Origin: Paramecium sonneborni
Lineage: Eukaryota > Ciliophora > Oligohymenophorea > Peniculida > Parameciidae
NCBI GenBank assembly: GCA_905182985.1
Contig: CAJJDN010000104.1
Span: 219,605 to 283,604 of the forward strand
Reading direction: 5' to 3'
Length of the DNA stretch: 64,000 bases
In this document: positions 31,174-44,097 of the stretch, in pieces
Layout: the number at the start of each line of letters is the position of its first letter
How positions within the stretch are numbered: position 1 is the stretch's first letter
Made by a program: the position numbers and the translations under genes
Notes under the pieces: generated by a model
Told to the model about the DNA's origin: nothing
What the model saw: the letters and a program-made list of their open reading frames with translations, nothing else
Databases searched by the model: none

Positions 31174-32346
31174 ATGCAAAAATATTCATAAATTGCCGCT
31201 TTATTACAGAAATGTCTTGATAGCAAAAGTACTTTAAAATCAATAATTTTGAAAAGTTCTTAAAATCAATCGTTTGTTAGATAGGCTTATGCAATCATTA
31301 GTAAAGCTATTCAACATTATGATTAATTATATTAAATTGTGGAGGAAATTAGGTCTATTTAATATATCGAAATATATGATTACAATTTGTTAATTGTTTT
31401 GATGCTTGATATATTTAATCCATAAAATAAAAAAGCTAAAAAAATGGGTGGAGTGGTAGCTAGATATCTAAAAAATCACAAAATATTAATAAAATAATTA
31501 CTTGAAAAAAATAAGATATATGAATAAGAGAAAAAGTTCATTTATATCAGAGCACTTCAAAAACTTCCATTTGAATTTATATTAGATGAACATATTCCAA
31601 ATTTATGCAAGGTGGATTATGACATTTATTCATAATATTTATCTAAAAATCCTGAATTTTTAAAAGGAAACACTTATATAGTTCAGAGCAAATCTAGTGC
31701 TTTACCAGCATATTTATTATTAAGGAATATTAAAAATAAAACTTCTGATATTATTGATTGTTGTGCTGCACCAGGAAATAAAACTATTTAACTTTCATAA
31801 TATGCTAAAGAAAATAATATTATAGGTAAAATATTTGCAATTGAAAGAGATGAAAAACGATTTGAAATATTAAAGAATAGATTAAATAAATATTAATGTG
31901 ATAATGTTGAACCATTAAATCTAGATTTTTTAACAATAAAACCATAAAATTATCCTAAAATTAAAATAGCTCTATTAGATCCATCTTGTTCTGGTAGTGG
32001 AATGCTTTAATTAAGAATGATTGAAGCTACAAAAGATGATTCCATTATTGTTCCATAAGATAAAAAAGAATAAGTCTAATAATTATCATTATTTCAATCC
32101 AAAATGCTTAATCATTTAACATTGTTCAAAAATTTAAAACTTATTATCTATTCTACATGTTCCATTTATAAAGAAGAGAATGAAGATGTTGCAAATCATT
32201 TTTTATCACTTCATAAATAATGGGAATCTGTTAATTTATTTCCAGAATGGCCTCATCGTGGTATAGATTAAAATTTACATTTCATTCGAGTTCCCCCAAA
32301 TGATAGTGATGGATTTTTTGTAGCCATGTTTAAAAGAAAAAATTGA
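31174..32346 (+). CDS. NSUN5: NSUN5/Rcm1-type rRNA m5C methyltransferase, 390 aa
   Basis: SAM-dependent RNA cytosine-5 methyltransferase of the NOL1/NOP2/Sun family; NSUN5/Rcm1 methylates large-subunit rRNA. Intronless frame of 391 codons. Motifs: IIDCCAAPGNKTIQLSQ (SAM-binding motif I), FAIERDEKRFEILK, LLDPSCSGSGML (motif IV; the DPSC form is typical of NSUN5), and IYSTCSIYKEENED (motif VI with the catalytic Cys). The end is DSDGFFVAMFKRK. Everything needed for catalysis is present. Confidence 0.95.
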
Positions 32347-33128
32347 TAGATAATAATTAATATTTTTAAATAATTTTATTCTTTATCAAATTTAAAAGCC
32401 TCCAACAATAATTTTATTTTTTTTGAAAATTATGTTTAGATCTATAAATTTATTAATTATTATATGATCAAAATAGTCTCTGTAAGAATCTTTAAAGAAT
32501 GATTTTTATCATAACATCAATCAATTCCAAATTATTAGTTAAAAATAAAGCACTCAATTTAAAATATCATGTAGTATAAAATATCGAATTTTATTTAATG
32601 AAGGAAAATTTAGTAAATTCTAGTTTTATTTTAAAAATAAAACCACTAATAATTCTCAGAATTCTCTTATGAAATTTAAATATTTATCATAATTTAAATG
32701 TAATACATTTTGAAGAATGTACACTCATAAATAAATATACGCATTTGTGAAAAATACTGGCTTGGATAAATAAAAATGATTAGCTTATTTTAAATGTGAA
32801 CATTAAAAAACTACCACATTTATATTACTACTAAAATAAAATGTTTCACCTTTTGATTTAGTTAAATTATCTATAAAAACATATCTTATATAATACTCAA
32901 CCTCTAAAGACAATATTAAATTTTTAAGAACATAAAATTTTTCAATATAATTTTTGGTTTCAAAATATACTTAAGTATTTGTATATTTGATGATCACATT
33001 GTATTTTTAATTTTAAAAACAAAAACAAAGTCATTTGGCAATTCGGATTGATAAATTTCAAAATAAATAATGCAGAAAAAATAATTTTATCAAAAACAAA
33101 TGAAAATTGTTAATTTTATAGAAATTTC
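32347..33128. other. Spacer with reverse-strand coding remnant
   Basis: On the reverse strand, from about 33020 to a TGA at 32725, a ~95-codon frame looks truly coding (NYIEKFYVLKNLILSLEVEY, then GETFYFSSNINVVVFQCSHL). It begins after a TGA with no usable ATG. Past the 32725 stop the same frame goes on to look coding, broken by two further TGA codons. This fits a decaying gene, or exons I could not join. The remainder is AT-rich spacer. Confidence 0.35.
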
Positions 33129-33602
33129 TCATTAAAATTAAACTTTTTCCATTTAATCAAACCTGAAAAGACGAAGTTAAGCTTGATCTGCAGTCATTTT
33201 ATCAATCTATTACGCTACTTTCTAAATAGAAGGCTGTTTTTTAATTTAAGTTATTTTATGACTTGTTTCTTTGATTTAATTATCAATATTTTATGAATTT
33301 TTGACTAAGTTCTACAATTTAGATTTTCTTTTTTTCATTTCTTCAATTATTTCTATTTATTTTTTGTTTACTTCACTAACAGGTTTAGATTTGATTTCCA
33401 TTTTTTAATTTTTAATAGCTTATCTCTATAAATCCCATTTCTATTAGATTTAAACGAAATTATTTTATGCTTTATCTTTATTTTTTATTTTTATTGATTC
33501 AGATGCAGCATTTGCGAATTTCTTGAAATCAAAATTTCCTTTTTCATCCAAATATTCTACATCTGCATAAAGTGTTTGATCAAATTTCAATTTTTATTTC
33601 AT
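33129..33602 (-). CDS. Hypothetical charged protein, 157 aa
   Basis: Intronless reverse frame of 158 codons: starts MKQKLKFDQTLYADVEYLDE, then a Lys/Glu/Gln-rich helical body, probably coiled coil (IEIIEEMKKRKSKLQNLVKN). No family recognised. Its 5' part is repeated at 34698-34774 by the assembly duplication, where it runs into the gap. It diverges from the next plus-strand gene (ATG at 33672), 69 bp away. Confidence 0.65.
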
Positions 33603-34464
33603 ATTGAATCGAAAAAGGGTAGGAGGTGTTGTTTTATTAGTAATTTAAAAATTAATAATAAAAAATATAAAATGGATTAAGAAATCTCAAGAGATTAGAT
33701 AGAAGAGGATTTTCTTACAGCTAGTTAAGATCATTACTTTTTTGATATGAACTTTATGATATTACCAAATATTTTTGATTAGATTAGATTAGAATTGAAT
33801 ATAAATTTTGAAGTGAAATCATCTTAAGAATATTAAGAGAATAGATAAATTTTATTGTGTAAGATGCTTAAATATGAGATTGGTTTGGATATTTTGATAA
33901 AATTGGTATATAGGCGGGATTAATCACCATTAAATGGTTATTATTTTTTGAAAAAATTGGATGATATGGCTTATATTATATATGAGATATAGAATAAGTT
34001 ATTAGATGAGGCAATAAGGAATAAAGAGTGTTAGAAATAGATTTCAGGTCACATAGTGAAATTATTTAACTCAATAATAAGTATAAAATTTATTTGAATA
34101 AAGATCGAAAAAAAAAAGAAATAAAAAAGTTACCTCTTCCTGATATTGCATAAGGAGATTTAGAGAATTTATAACAAAAATTCAGTAAGATAAATGATAT
34201 AAATTGTTTTTTGAAGAATTATGAATTTTATTAATAGAATTAGAATGGAATAATAGAATGTTTAGAAGAGTCTTCTCAATATAATTTATTAAAGAAAGTG
34301 ATAGTATTTAAAAGAGAAATAAGAGAGATGTCTGAAGAAGAGTTACTGATGATGATATCAGATTTAACAATTTATCAATAGGAATTAATGATTACATACA
34401 TTTTATAAATATAGTAGATATAAAATGCTGAGATAGAAAGAGTATAGATAGTAAGAGGGAAATA
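33526..34464 (+). repeat. Direct duplication 1, copy A (939 bp)
   Basis: Identical to 34698-35636, offset 1,172 bp, and ending exactly where the N run begins. It contains the 5' end of the reverse gene at 33129-33602 and the first ~790 bp of the plus-strand gene that is complete in copy B. It is most probably the same locus at the ends of two contigs. Confidence 0.95.
33672..34464 (+). pseudogene. Truncated copy of the 34844-36473 gene
   Basis: The first 793 nt of the gene (ATG at 33672, and its 23-nt intron equivalent at 34081-34103) repeated upstream of the gap. It stops at the N run. This is an assembly copy and not an independent gene. Confidence 0.85.
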
Positions 34465-34697
34465 NNNNNNNNNNNNNNNNNNNNNNNNNNNNNNNNNNNN
34501 NNNNNNNNNNNNNNNNNNNNNNNNNNNNNNNNNNNNNNNNNNNNNNNNNNNNNNNNNNNNNNNNNNNNNNNNNNNNNNNNNNNNNNNNNNNNNNNNNNNN
34601 NNNNNNNNNNNNNNNNNNNNNNNNNNNNNNNNNNNNNNNNNNNNNNNNNNNNNNNNNNNNNNNNNNNNNNNNNNNNNNNNNNNNNNNNNNNNNNNNN
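34465..34697. other. Assembly gap (233 N)
   Basis: A run of 233 N between two identical 939-bp copies. The real distance is probably negative, that is, the two contigs overlap. Confidence 0.99.
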
Positions 34698-35636
34698 AAA
34701 TCAAAATTTCCTTTTTCATCCAAATATTCTACATCTGCATAAAGTGTTTGATCAAATTTCAATTTTTATTTCATATTGAATCGAAAAAGGGTAGGAGGTG
34801 TTGTTTTATTAGTAATTTAAAAATTAATAATAAAAAATATAAAATGGATTAAGAAATCTCAAGAGATTAGATAGAAGAGGATTTTCTTACAGCTAGTTAA
34901 GATCATTACTTTTTTGATATGAACTTTATGATATTACCAAATATTTTTGATTAGATTAGATTAGAATTGAATATAAATTTTGAAGTGAAATCATCTTAAG
35001 AATATTAAGAGAATAGATAAATTTTATTGTGTAAGATGCTTAAATATGAGATTGGTTTGGATATTTTGATAAAATTGGTATATAGGCGGGATTAATCACC
35101 ATTAAATGGTTATTATTTTTTGAAAAAATTGGATGATATGGCTTATATTATATATGAGATATAGAATAAGTTATTAGATGAGGCAATAAGGAATAAAGAG
35201 TGTTAGAAATAGATTTCAGGTCACATAGTGAAATTATTTAACTCAATAATAAGTATAAAATTTATTTGAATAAAGATCGAAAAAAAAAAGAAATAAAAAA
35301 GTTACCTCTTCCTGATATTGCATAAGGAGATTTAGAGAATTTATAACAAAAATTCAGTAAGATAAATGATATAAATTGTTTTTTGAAGAATTATGAATTT
35401 TATTAATAGAATTAGAATGGAATAATAGAATGTTTAGAAGAGTCTTCTCAATATAATTTATTAAAGAAAGTGATAGTATTTAAAAGAGAAATAAGAGAGA
35501 TGTCTGAAGAAGAGTTACTGATGATGATATCAGATTTAACAATTTATCAATAGGAATTAATGATTACATACATTTTATAAATATAGTAGATATAAAATGC
35601 TGAGATAGAAAGAGTATAGATAGTAAGAGGGAAATA
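34698..35636 (+). repeat. Direct duplication 1, copy B (939 bp)
   Basis: Begins immediately after the N run and is identical to 33526-34464. It carries a truncated 5' end of the 33129-33602 gene (reverse, 34698-34774) and the complete start of the plus-strand gene. Confidence 0.95.
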
Positions 35637-36473
35637 CTTTCGTTTATATTAAGCAATATTTTTAATGGATATATACATAATTGAATAACAGAAGTAATAA
35701 GAACAACATTATAATAATATTGTAAAATTAATGATGCTTTATTACTTTGAGATAGAGAATTGGAAATTATTAGTAATAGAAAGATTGATGGAATTGCATT
35801 AAGTATAAGATGCTTATGAATTATTATTGGCTAGTAGGATTGATTGGAATAGTTTAAGCAATAGTGATATAATTATAAGATTATTGATTGCATCTAAAAG
35901 ATCCTTATAAGCATATGTGTATGTGACAGAGTTAAAAGAGGATTAAGCTTTAAAATATTTTGTGAAATAGATGTTAAATCAATAGGAAACATATAATTTA
36001 TTATAAATTGAATTTACACCAGAATAAGACAATATAGTAAATGAGATTATTAAGAATTTAGCAGATATTAAAGTTTTAAAAGAGTTTGTTAAAAAGTTAT
36101 TAAGGACTAGAAAGTATTATTAAGCAATAGAATTTTATTAAAAATTGAAAATGGGAACATTACAATTTGATTTGGAGAACATTAAAGAAGTATTAAATAT
36201 GTTCAATTTTTTAAATAGTTAATACAAAAAAGGATTGCTTAACTTCCAAAAGTTGAAGAAGAGTATTATCAATAAAAAATGGATGGTAGACAATTAGATG
36301 AAGATTAATTATTAATAGAAGCTATTTTAGAGAATTAAGATAGAACAATTGAAGATAGAAGTTCAGGATAAAGAATAATAAAGTATTTTGCAGATTAACC
36401 AATACTGAATTAAGAAAGGTTTGTTAATTGTTGTGGATGGATAAGAGAAAATCAATTAGGCATCTAATTTTGA
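34844..36473 (+). CDS. Hypothetical helical-repeat protein, 525 aa
   Basis: Introns at 35253-35275 (23 nt, AAG) and 36190-36218 (29, TAG) restore 526 codons. The product is almost entirely helical, with repeated hydrophobic/acidic helices (for instance KLLVIERLMELHQVQDAYEL near residue 310 and IIKNLADIKVLKEFVKKLLR near 405), suggesting an alpha-solenoid scaffold. The last part has NQERFVNCCGWIRENQLGIQ. No family was recognised; a nucleoporin- or trafficking-type scaffold is possible but not shown. Confidence 0.7.
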
Positions 36474-36545
36474 TAATTTTATTGTTGTGATTAATATATT
36501 AGAATATAACTTAATTGGAATGATGTATTATTAATAATAATCTTC

Positions 36546-37010
36546 TCATTTATTAATGATTTTCTCATATGATTATTTATCTAATAATGTATCTAACTCA
36601 GCTTCATTTTACACTTTTGTTTACAAAATCCATGTTTCTTCTGCTTTCTCATTAATCAAATTAGGAGAGTCTTTCAAATCTTCATTAATCTTGTTTTAAA
36701 TAAGAAATTTACTTTAACAATCTCACCAGCAACTGGAGCATAAATATCAGCAGCAACTTTTACACTTTCAATTGCTCCTAATGATTGGTGTGTTTTGAAT
36801 ACCAATCCTACTTTTTAGAAGTCTACATGAACTATATCACCTAATTCTTTTTGTGCATAATCTGTTATTCCAATTTTAGCAATCTTTGTTTATGTATCAT
36901 ATTTAATCCATTCATGATCTTTAGTGTATTTTGTTAACACTTATATACATTTACTTTATATATATACCTGAAAATGCTTATCTCAATTTGAAAATCGATC
37001 TCATGTACAT
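36546..37010 (-). CDS. GCSH: Glycine cleavage system H protein, 137 aa, two introns
   Basis: Lipoyl carrier of the mitochondrial glycine cleavage complex, shuttling the aminomethyl group between P, T and L proteins. Introns at 36940-36967 (28 nt) and 36690-36712 (23), both ending AAG. Seen: KYTKDHEWIKY, IGITDYAQKELGDIVHVDF, and LGAIESVKVAADIYAPVAGE with the lipoylated Lys in ESVK, then NEDLKDSPNLINEKAEETWI. The start MYMRSIFKLRQAFS is a short basic presequence that fits mitochondrial import. Length is normal. Confidence 0.97.
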
Positions 37011-37052
37011 TTTGAATAAAATATATTTATGTTAAAAATACGAACATTATCA

Positions 37053-38688
37053 TCATAAAAATTACAAGAATTCTTTATTCTTTGTTATTTTTATCCTAGG
37101 TTTCTTTACTTTTAATCCTTACTATATTTCAAATTCATTAATTCTATCCCAAACTTTAAAGTCTATATAATTGATTGATCTCTATTTAAGTAAATTCACC
37201 ACTTCTTCATATGGATCATGAATATTTTTGATTAAATCAGCATCCATATGATTCTTAAAATTAACTATAGTTTCCTAAGAAGATCCAAATGTAGAATCTA
37301 TAACTCCTTTTGGACCCGTTTTTATCCAACCACAAGCATATGATCCCACTTTCAATTTAGAATTATCTTTTTTTATACATCCATCTGAATTATCTATTAT
37401 ATTTTATTCATAGTTCCATGGTAGATGTTAATCTATACTATAATTTGTTAATGATTATAATTAAAATACTTATGAGATTGATAACCAACTGATTTAATAA
37501 TCATATCACATTTTATAGTTGATTATTCCTCTATTGGTATTGCCATTTAATTAAATGCTTTCCCTGATAATTAATTATGTTAAAGTTTCAAATGTAATTA
37601 ATCATTGATCTACTCTATTTTTATAGGAGTAAGCAAGAATCTTAAAATTACATTAATCTTTCCATTAGTATTCTACTCTTACAAAATTGCATCCATTGTA
37701 GCTTCATCTTCAATTATTTCAAATCCTCTCATAAATTCTAATTTTCTTCTATTTCCCCTAGTCTATTATATTCTATATTAAAATCATACCACATTTCCAT
37801 AATTTATACCTAAGTCTTTACATTCAGTCTAACTCTCCTCATTCAAACTCTAAATTAAATCTGGTTTATAGAGCAAAAATCTAAATTAAGTTAATTTTGT
37901 CATCTCCCTTAATTCCTTTAATGAAAATTATGATTAAACTAAACCTCTTCTCCCTATTATTACAATCTACCTCTTATAATTGTATATACATTAGTAATAT
38001 TATTGTTCTTCAATTTCTCAATAGAAATCTCATTAATATCAGTCTTTTATAATTCTTCTTAATTTAATCCAAATATACGAGCAATATCAAGTGCAACATT
38101 ACCATTTCTAAAAACATAAAAATAGTTTTACACCCTATGATTGCTATATTATTTTTATTCTTAAATGTAATATCAAGATCATAGTAATTTGGATGACTAT
38201 TATACCAATTAACAATCTAACGAGCCGAATAAACATTATTTAATTGTTCTCCTTGAATATTTAATGGTTTATCACATTATGCACCAAAAGCATAAAATAC
38301 AGCAGAATACATATGATCTAATTCATCAATAGTTATATCCTTGCCCTTTTATAAATAGAGAGAGAATATATTACAATTGTGACACCTCCAAAATAATGAC
38401 ATTATTCATATTGTTTAATTGTCAACAATTCTTCTGCGACTCTCTTAATTCTTTAATGATCAGGTGCCATCCCATATCTAATTAATCCTGTTGGACATAG
38501 ATCCTATTCAAAAACATGAATATTAATATTCTCAATATCATTGAATAAATGTTTAGCAGTATACAAACCTGCTGGACCACTTCCAATTATCTTCATAATT
38601 CAATTAATTATCATACTGCAAATGAAAATGGCTTATTTGAATATAAATGCTATATTTTTTAGGCATAGTTAGATCCAAATTTTATCAT
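37053..38688 (-). CDS. FDXR: Adrenodoxin/ferredoxin reductase, mitochondrial, 490 aa, six introns
   Basis: FAD enzyme passing electrons from NADPH to mitochondrial ferredoxin for Fe-S cluster and haem-A synthesis. Introns: 38591-38616 (26 nt, AAG), 38346-38374 (29, AAG), 38108-38133 (26), 37967-37989 (23), 37763-37789 (27) and 37438-37469 (32). Motifs: IIGSGPAGLYTAKHL (FAD), CPTGLIRYGMAPDH, YFGGVTIGKDI, GGNGNVALDIARIF (NADP), IVIIGRRGLVQ, SVGYQS, and YACGWIKTGPKGVI. The first exon (MIKFGSNYAQKIQHLYSNK) gives a plausible presequence. Total length equals human FDXR. It ends 42 bp before the GcvH start on the same strand. Confidence 0.96.
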
Positions 38689-39216
38689 TATATTTTAAAT
38701 GATTAACTAATATTGGCTAGAGTATCAATAATTTACTATTGGATTTTCACAAATCATACTCTCAAAAGACTCTAAATATTTCTGGATCTTCATTGAAATA
38801 GTTGCTCATTTTCAAAAACTAGCATTACTTTTTCTTTTCAATATCATTATTGAAATTTTACAAATAAGAACTTTAGATCGCAATATAAATACATCTATTC
38901 ACTACTCTTTATTTGAATTGATTTCAAAAATAACTGTTCCTACTATTCTAATACTAGAAAGCTTCCCTTATTTTGGAATTATTATTATTCAATTTTTGGT
39001 CATTCTTTTACTCTATGGACCTATTTTATTTACATTCTTTATTATACATAAGGAGAAGTTCGAGTATTCTACAATTAAATATTGTTCTTCAATTGATGAT
39101 CAAAACAATCTAAATTGTATATTATTTAAACATATCATTTTTTAGATAATCTAAATTTACTAAATCGTTCCTATAATATGCATAATTTCATTGAATACTT
39201 TTTATAAAAATAATTT
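38689..39216. other. Spacer between divergent genes, hydrophobic open frame inside
   Basis: From about 38882 to 39150 a plus-strand frame without an ATG reads as two membrane-helix-like stretches (IIIIQFLVILLLYGPILFTF and neighbours). It is out of frame with the downstream PAS/TM gene, and I found no intron joining them. It may be an unrecognised 5' exon or chance. Confidence 0.3.
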
Positions 39217-42200
39217 ATGGGTAATGAACAATCCTCTTTTCAATAAATGGAAAAATATGCATAAGCAACATTTTTTAATATATACCCTCATATCATTGTA
39301 ATACCTTTACTTATTTGGAATCTTGTAGTTTGGTAGATTATATCTTATGATAATAATTTAGATAATATTCAATTTCATTTTATGATCTTCTTTAATATCT
39401 TATCAAACATAGGAACAGTTTTACTTTGGTATTTATCAATGCAAATTTAATAAACCTACACAATCAGAGATCAAAATCATTTAAGATTAGTTAAATCCTT
39501 TTGGTTTAATTTATCATAACTTATTATAGTTTTACCAGTCATTATCTAATAGTTTTATTTTATAATGTATTCTGAAAGTGAATATGATCATAATTCAACC
39601 CATCATTATCTAAATATGGCTATCGTTCTAATTCTACAAATTGGAGATTTAATCGATTTCTATCTCTCCCATCCATTTATGGATACATATAAAACTTAAA
39701 CCATCCTTATAATCATTCCATTTACAATGACTGTTATTATTTCTTTATTTTTCTAACATACTTAAATTGAAATCATTTCAATTACACTTATAACAGTCCC
39801 TTTGATTTCAAGATTGCTCAATGAATTTTCAAAATATCAAAACGAACAAATATTATTTGATTCTTAATACAAAGAAAAAAAGAAGTCAAAAATAAAAATT
39901 TAATCCAAAACAGGACTTCTTATTGAAGAAGAATAATAATTTGTAATAGAAAAGGAATTGCATTATTAAAGATAAATTTAACTTGAATATTTGAAGAATC
40001 AAAACTACAAATTCTTCATTCAATATTTGAGGTTAGTGGACTTAATGAATTTAGATGATCAACAATCAATCGAAAAAGATAATTCTGTTATCAATGTTAA
40101 TAGATCCAAATTTATTTTAAATGTGATCGTGTTATTAAAACAACATATATTATAATGTGATAGTGTTTATTGCTATTGTAAAGGCTTTAGAGGAGAGGCC
40201 AGAAGAATCATAGAAAATAATTATCATGAACTAGATATGAGAATTTACAAATCCCTTAAGATAAAAAATATCTCAATCTAGGTTGAATTAATTAAAAGAT
40301 ATATAAGATATTATACAAAACTTATATTTGAATTAGAAAAAGAAAAAGAAAATGTTGATATCATACGGATAACATAATTATTAACTTATCTTGGCACTTC
40401 AGAGGAATGTTATTAAATATTGTTATTAGTTATGGAAGTTAAACAGAAATTAAAAACTAAATCAAATCATTTATCTCATGTAGTTATGACTGTTTTATTC
40501 AGTTATATCAAACATCAGATTTTATTGAAGATGAATCCCCTTGTAAAAATAGAAGAGGTTGAAGCAGCATTACAATACAAGGATTTTAGAATTACAGAAG
40601 TAAGAAGAGACAAACTTATATCTGAAATCTTTAATAATATTTAAGTGAAATACGACTTTCTTAGAAGATTGATTGACACAAAATATAACTATGAGAAATT
40701 ATACTAATAAATAAACAATATGGTTGATTATAATTTAGGAGTGATCAGAAAAATCGAATAGTTTAATTAATTTTCATTTTCAAGAACAAGCATTTTAATT
40801 TATATGTTTTACTCATTTGAAATCATTAACGATTTTAATAAATTTATAAGATTGAGAAATAAATTAAAAACTAAAAATTATAAGTTTTTTGAAAATAATT
40901 TGCCTAATAATAATTAATAAGGTCCAAAAGTATGCTATTTAAAGATTAATCTTGCAAGACATGCTAAAAAAGGTAAAATATAAAGAGGAGAAATAATTCA
41001 ATTTTCAAATAATGCTCCTTAAATGTTTGGATATGGATAGAGAGAATTCAAAGACGAAGTTTTAACAGTACATTAATTAGTAATACCTCATTTATCAGTT
41101 ATTCATGATTAATTAATTGAAATCTTCTTATTAACTAATCGACCATAAATACTTAGAAAAAAGAGAGGATTATTAGGATATAAAAAGAATAAAGATTTGA
41201 TTTTTGTTGAAATGTTTATTGACATTTGTTTTAATATATAAGGAGATACATTTCCAATTTATTGTTTTTTAAAATAAATAAAATCAAATGGAGATAATGA
41301 AAATGTCAAAGGCCATATTTTCTTAAATGATGAATTAAAAATTGAAGGAATATCTACAATAGCATTGGAATAATTTAAAATGAAAGATGGAAGTGCATTA
41401 TATTAAAAAAAAATACATTATTTAATATAAAACTTTAAAAAGTATTTAGATCTTCTAAATGATAAAGAGAAAAAGTTTTTAGAATAAGAAGCAATTCGTT
41501 ATGATTAAGGAAGTTGTTCTAAGAAATTAGATAATAATGAAACAGAATAACTAATGAATCATTTTTCTATATCTGCTGAAGATCTATTATTTAGAATACC
41601 TAATTAAGATACATTTTAAGAAATTTATAGTATATCTTGTAAATTTATAATGACAATAGGTAAAATAAATTAGAAAGAATACAAGTCTTATTTAATTTAG
41701 CTTTAAAAGATTACATATGCAGATAATACAAGTTAAATTTGGATAGAATCATAAAGAAATTTATAATAAAGAACAGAGATTAATTTTAATGCATCTCCAA
41801 ATAGAGATCTATCTAATTCAGAAATTAGAATGTTTACTGATAGTGATTAAAATTGTGAATTTTCAAACATTAATGAATAAAAACTAAATTAATCAATCAA
41901 TTTTTAAGAATATTAATTTCAAATTGGTCCAAATTTTCATAGTCCTTTTGATTCTTAAAGAGATCTACTTTTACTCATAAATGATGAAAAGAGCTAAACT
42001 CCTAATATTAATCATGAATAGAATATTAATAGTATTTAAATTGATGGATAAAGTTTATAATAATTACAAATAATAAGTAAGAGTTCATAAAAGTTATAGA
42101 CTACATAAAAACATTAACAATCTTATTTTTATAAAACTGTCTCTAAGAAATCATTTGATGTTGATAATAATCAATCAGAAAATTAATAAATTCAAAAGGA

Positions 42201-44055
42201 TTAAGATATTCGCATTACATAAACAGCAACTACTTCAAATACTGGATTGCCATCTATTTTATAAAAAACACATCTTTACACTAAATTTTCTTCTTCAGAT
42301 AATAATCCAAGATTAATCAATACAATTTTAATCATAGATTTTATTAATTTATTATTACTTTTGATTCTCTCTTGTATCTTCTACTTTAACTTTAAATATA
42401 AATTAGAAGATAATATGAAGATTGTTGAAATTTTAAAAGCCTTTGTAACTACAGATTACACTAAAAATACGTTATTTGCTTTAGGAGTAGATACAAATTA
42501 ATATAAAGAAATTAATAATACAGATCATTTAAATAAATTACTAGAATTAGTTTAAAATAATAGTGAAATTTATTTATCTCATTATCAAGAATATTTAGAT
42601 GATAGTCTTGTGGAATCAATATTGTCTAATATAAATATTGACTAATATGACTTTTATAGTGAGTAAAACTAAATAGTAAGTGCATGGACTGAGTAATTCT
42701 ATGTTATTTACATGTTATAAGGTTTATATGGAATCGATCTTAATAATGTCACAACTATTAAACGATTTAATAATTCATTGACTTCACTCATAAGGCAATA
42801 TCATGTACATAAAGTAACTTATGAAGAAATAACAATTAAATTCTAAAGCTAATTAAATTCTAATGTTTAAGATATAGAAACTCAATAAAATATATGTTTA
42901 ATTATATATACTTTAGCTGAAGTCCTTTTTGTTTTAGTCTTTTTAGTAATTTTTACTTAAACATTTAAATTATTGAATAGAATTTTAAGAAGTTGTGAAT
43001 AAATATCTTTCAAAGCTTTAGAGACTGAATCAATTAGATTACTCTCATTATAGCATCATTATTAGTAATCATCTGATCTAAATCTATATTAATATTAGTT
43101 TTAATTTAAAGACAAATGTAATTAGACCACAAATTTCGATGAATTATTTGGTAATAAGAGAATTTCAATTCGTTATTAATAAATAGTTTAATAATTAGAA
43201 TAAAAAAAACAATTTCTTATCGGAGATGAAAAACCTTATTTTTAAAGATTCTTTTTTTTATTCTCTGTTCTTACTTATTTCATTGGATTGGCTTATTTTT
43301 TGGCTATAAAATTATTTAACTCTTAAAATATAGAGGAGTTATAAAATAATTTGAATCTTTTCAATCAAAATATTATTTACACAGAATAATTTTACTAAAT
43401 GATGATGGCTGATTAAGTCTTATAGAGATTTACTATTTCTAATTCAAATACATAATAAAGAAATATTTTTATCTAAGAATATTAAGAACTAGTTAATAAA
43501 TCTTATATTGAAGTTTCAACATTTACTCATCAATTATATTCTGAAGCATAGACAAATTATTATGATTTAATGTAATATTTGACTTAAGATGTTTGTATTT
43601 TAATAACTGATGATGAGATGTGTAAAACTGTAATAGATGGAAAATTGACATAAGGTTTGATTTATTCTATAGAATACTTTAATTAAAAAGTTAGGGATAA
43701 TATTCAAAATTATTATAATTAAGATTCATTATCAAAAATTACTATTACAGATTTATTTGGTTTAAATTTCATAAGCATTGGATTTGATATTATAATGTCA
43801 GAAGGAAAATCTTTTTTAATAAATAAATTTGAACATGAAATTAACACACGACAATTTCTTTTTATTTTATTTAATGTTGTTTTTGTTATTTATTAGGGTT
43901 TGGCATCATTTTTATTATTTCGATTCTTTAAAAATCGTTTTTATAAAATAAGACAATTACCTTATATTTTACCTCCATAATCTGTATATGGAGAAGATAG
44001 TTTTTTAAAAACTTTGGTATATGTAGAAAAGATATATGACAATCTCTCATAATGA
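39217..44055 (+). CDS. PAS-containing multi-pass membrane protein (TmcB-like), 1,612 aa
   Basis: One unbroken frame of 1,613 codons, no intron. N-terminal block of about six hydrophobic helices (residues ~25-235), then a cytoplasmic region with CDSVYCYCKGFRGEARRIIE, the Cys-rich block typical of ciliate 'tiny macrocysts' TmcB/C-like proteins. A PAS domain lies at ~585-680 (EIIQFSNNAPQMFGYGQREF). A long Gln/Asn/Ser-rich linker follows. Further helices are near residues ~1040, ~1230, ~1350 and ~1550, with a large, presumably non-cytosolic loop between them. This architecture suggests a sensor, ligand unknown. It starts MGNEQ, so Gly2 could be myristoylated. Confidence 0.85.
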
Positions 44056-44097
44056 TAAATTTTTTGTAATTATTATATATATATTAAAAATAATTAT

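Noticed and set aside
33526..35636. Real tandem gene duplication
   Set aside because: Copies are identical over 939 bp including spacer and intron, and meet exactly at the N run, as at two other N positions. A scaffolding artefact is the simpler account.
37763..37789. In-frame stop splitting the FDXR gene into two
   Set aside because: Removing a 27-nt GT...AG intron restores alignment with the FDXR family on both sides.
38918..39145. Separate small membrane-protein gene upstream of the PAS receptor
   Set aside because: The frame has no ATG start and no junction to the receptor. AT-rich DNA with one stop codon gives hydrophobic open frames by chance.
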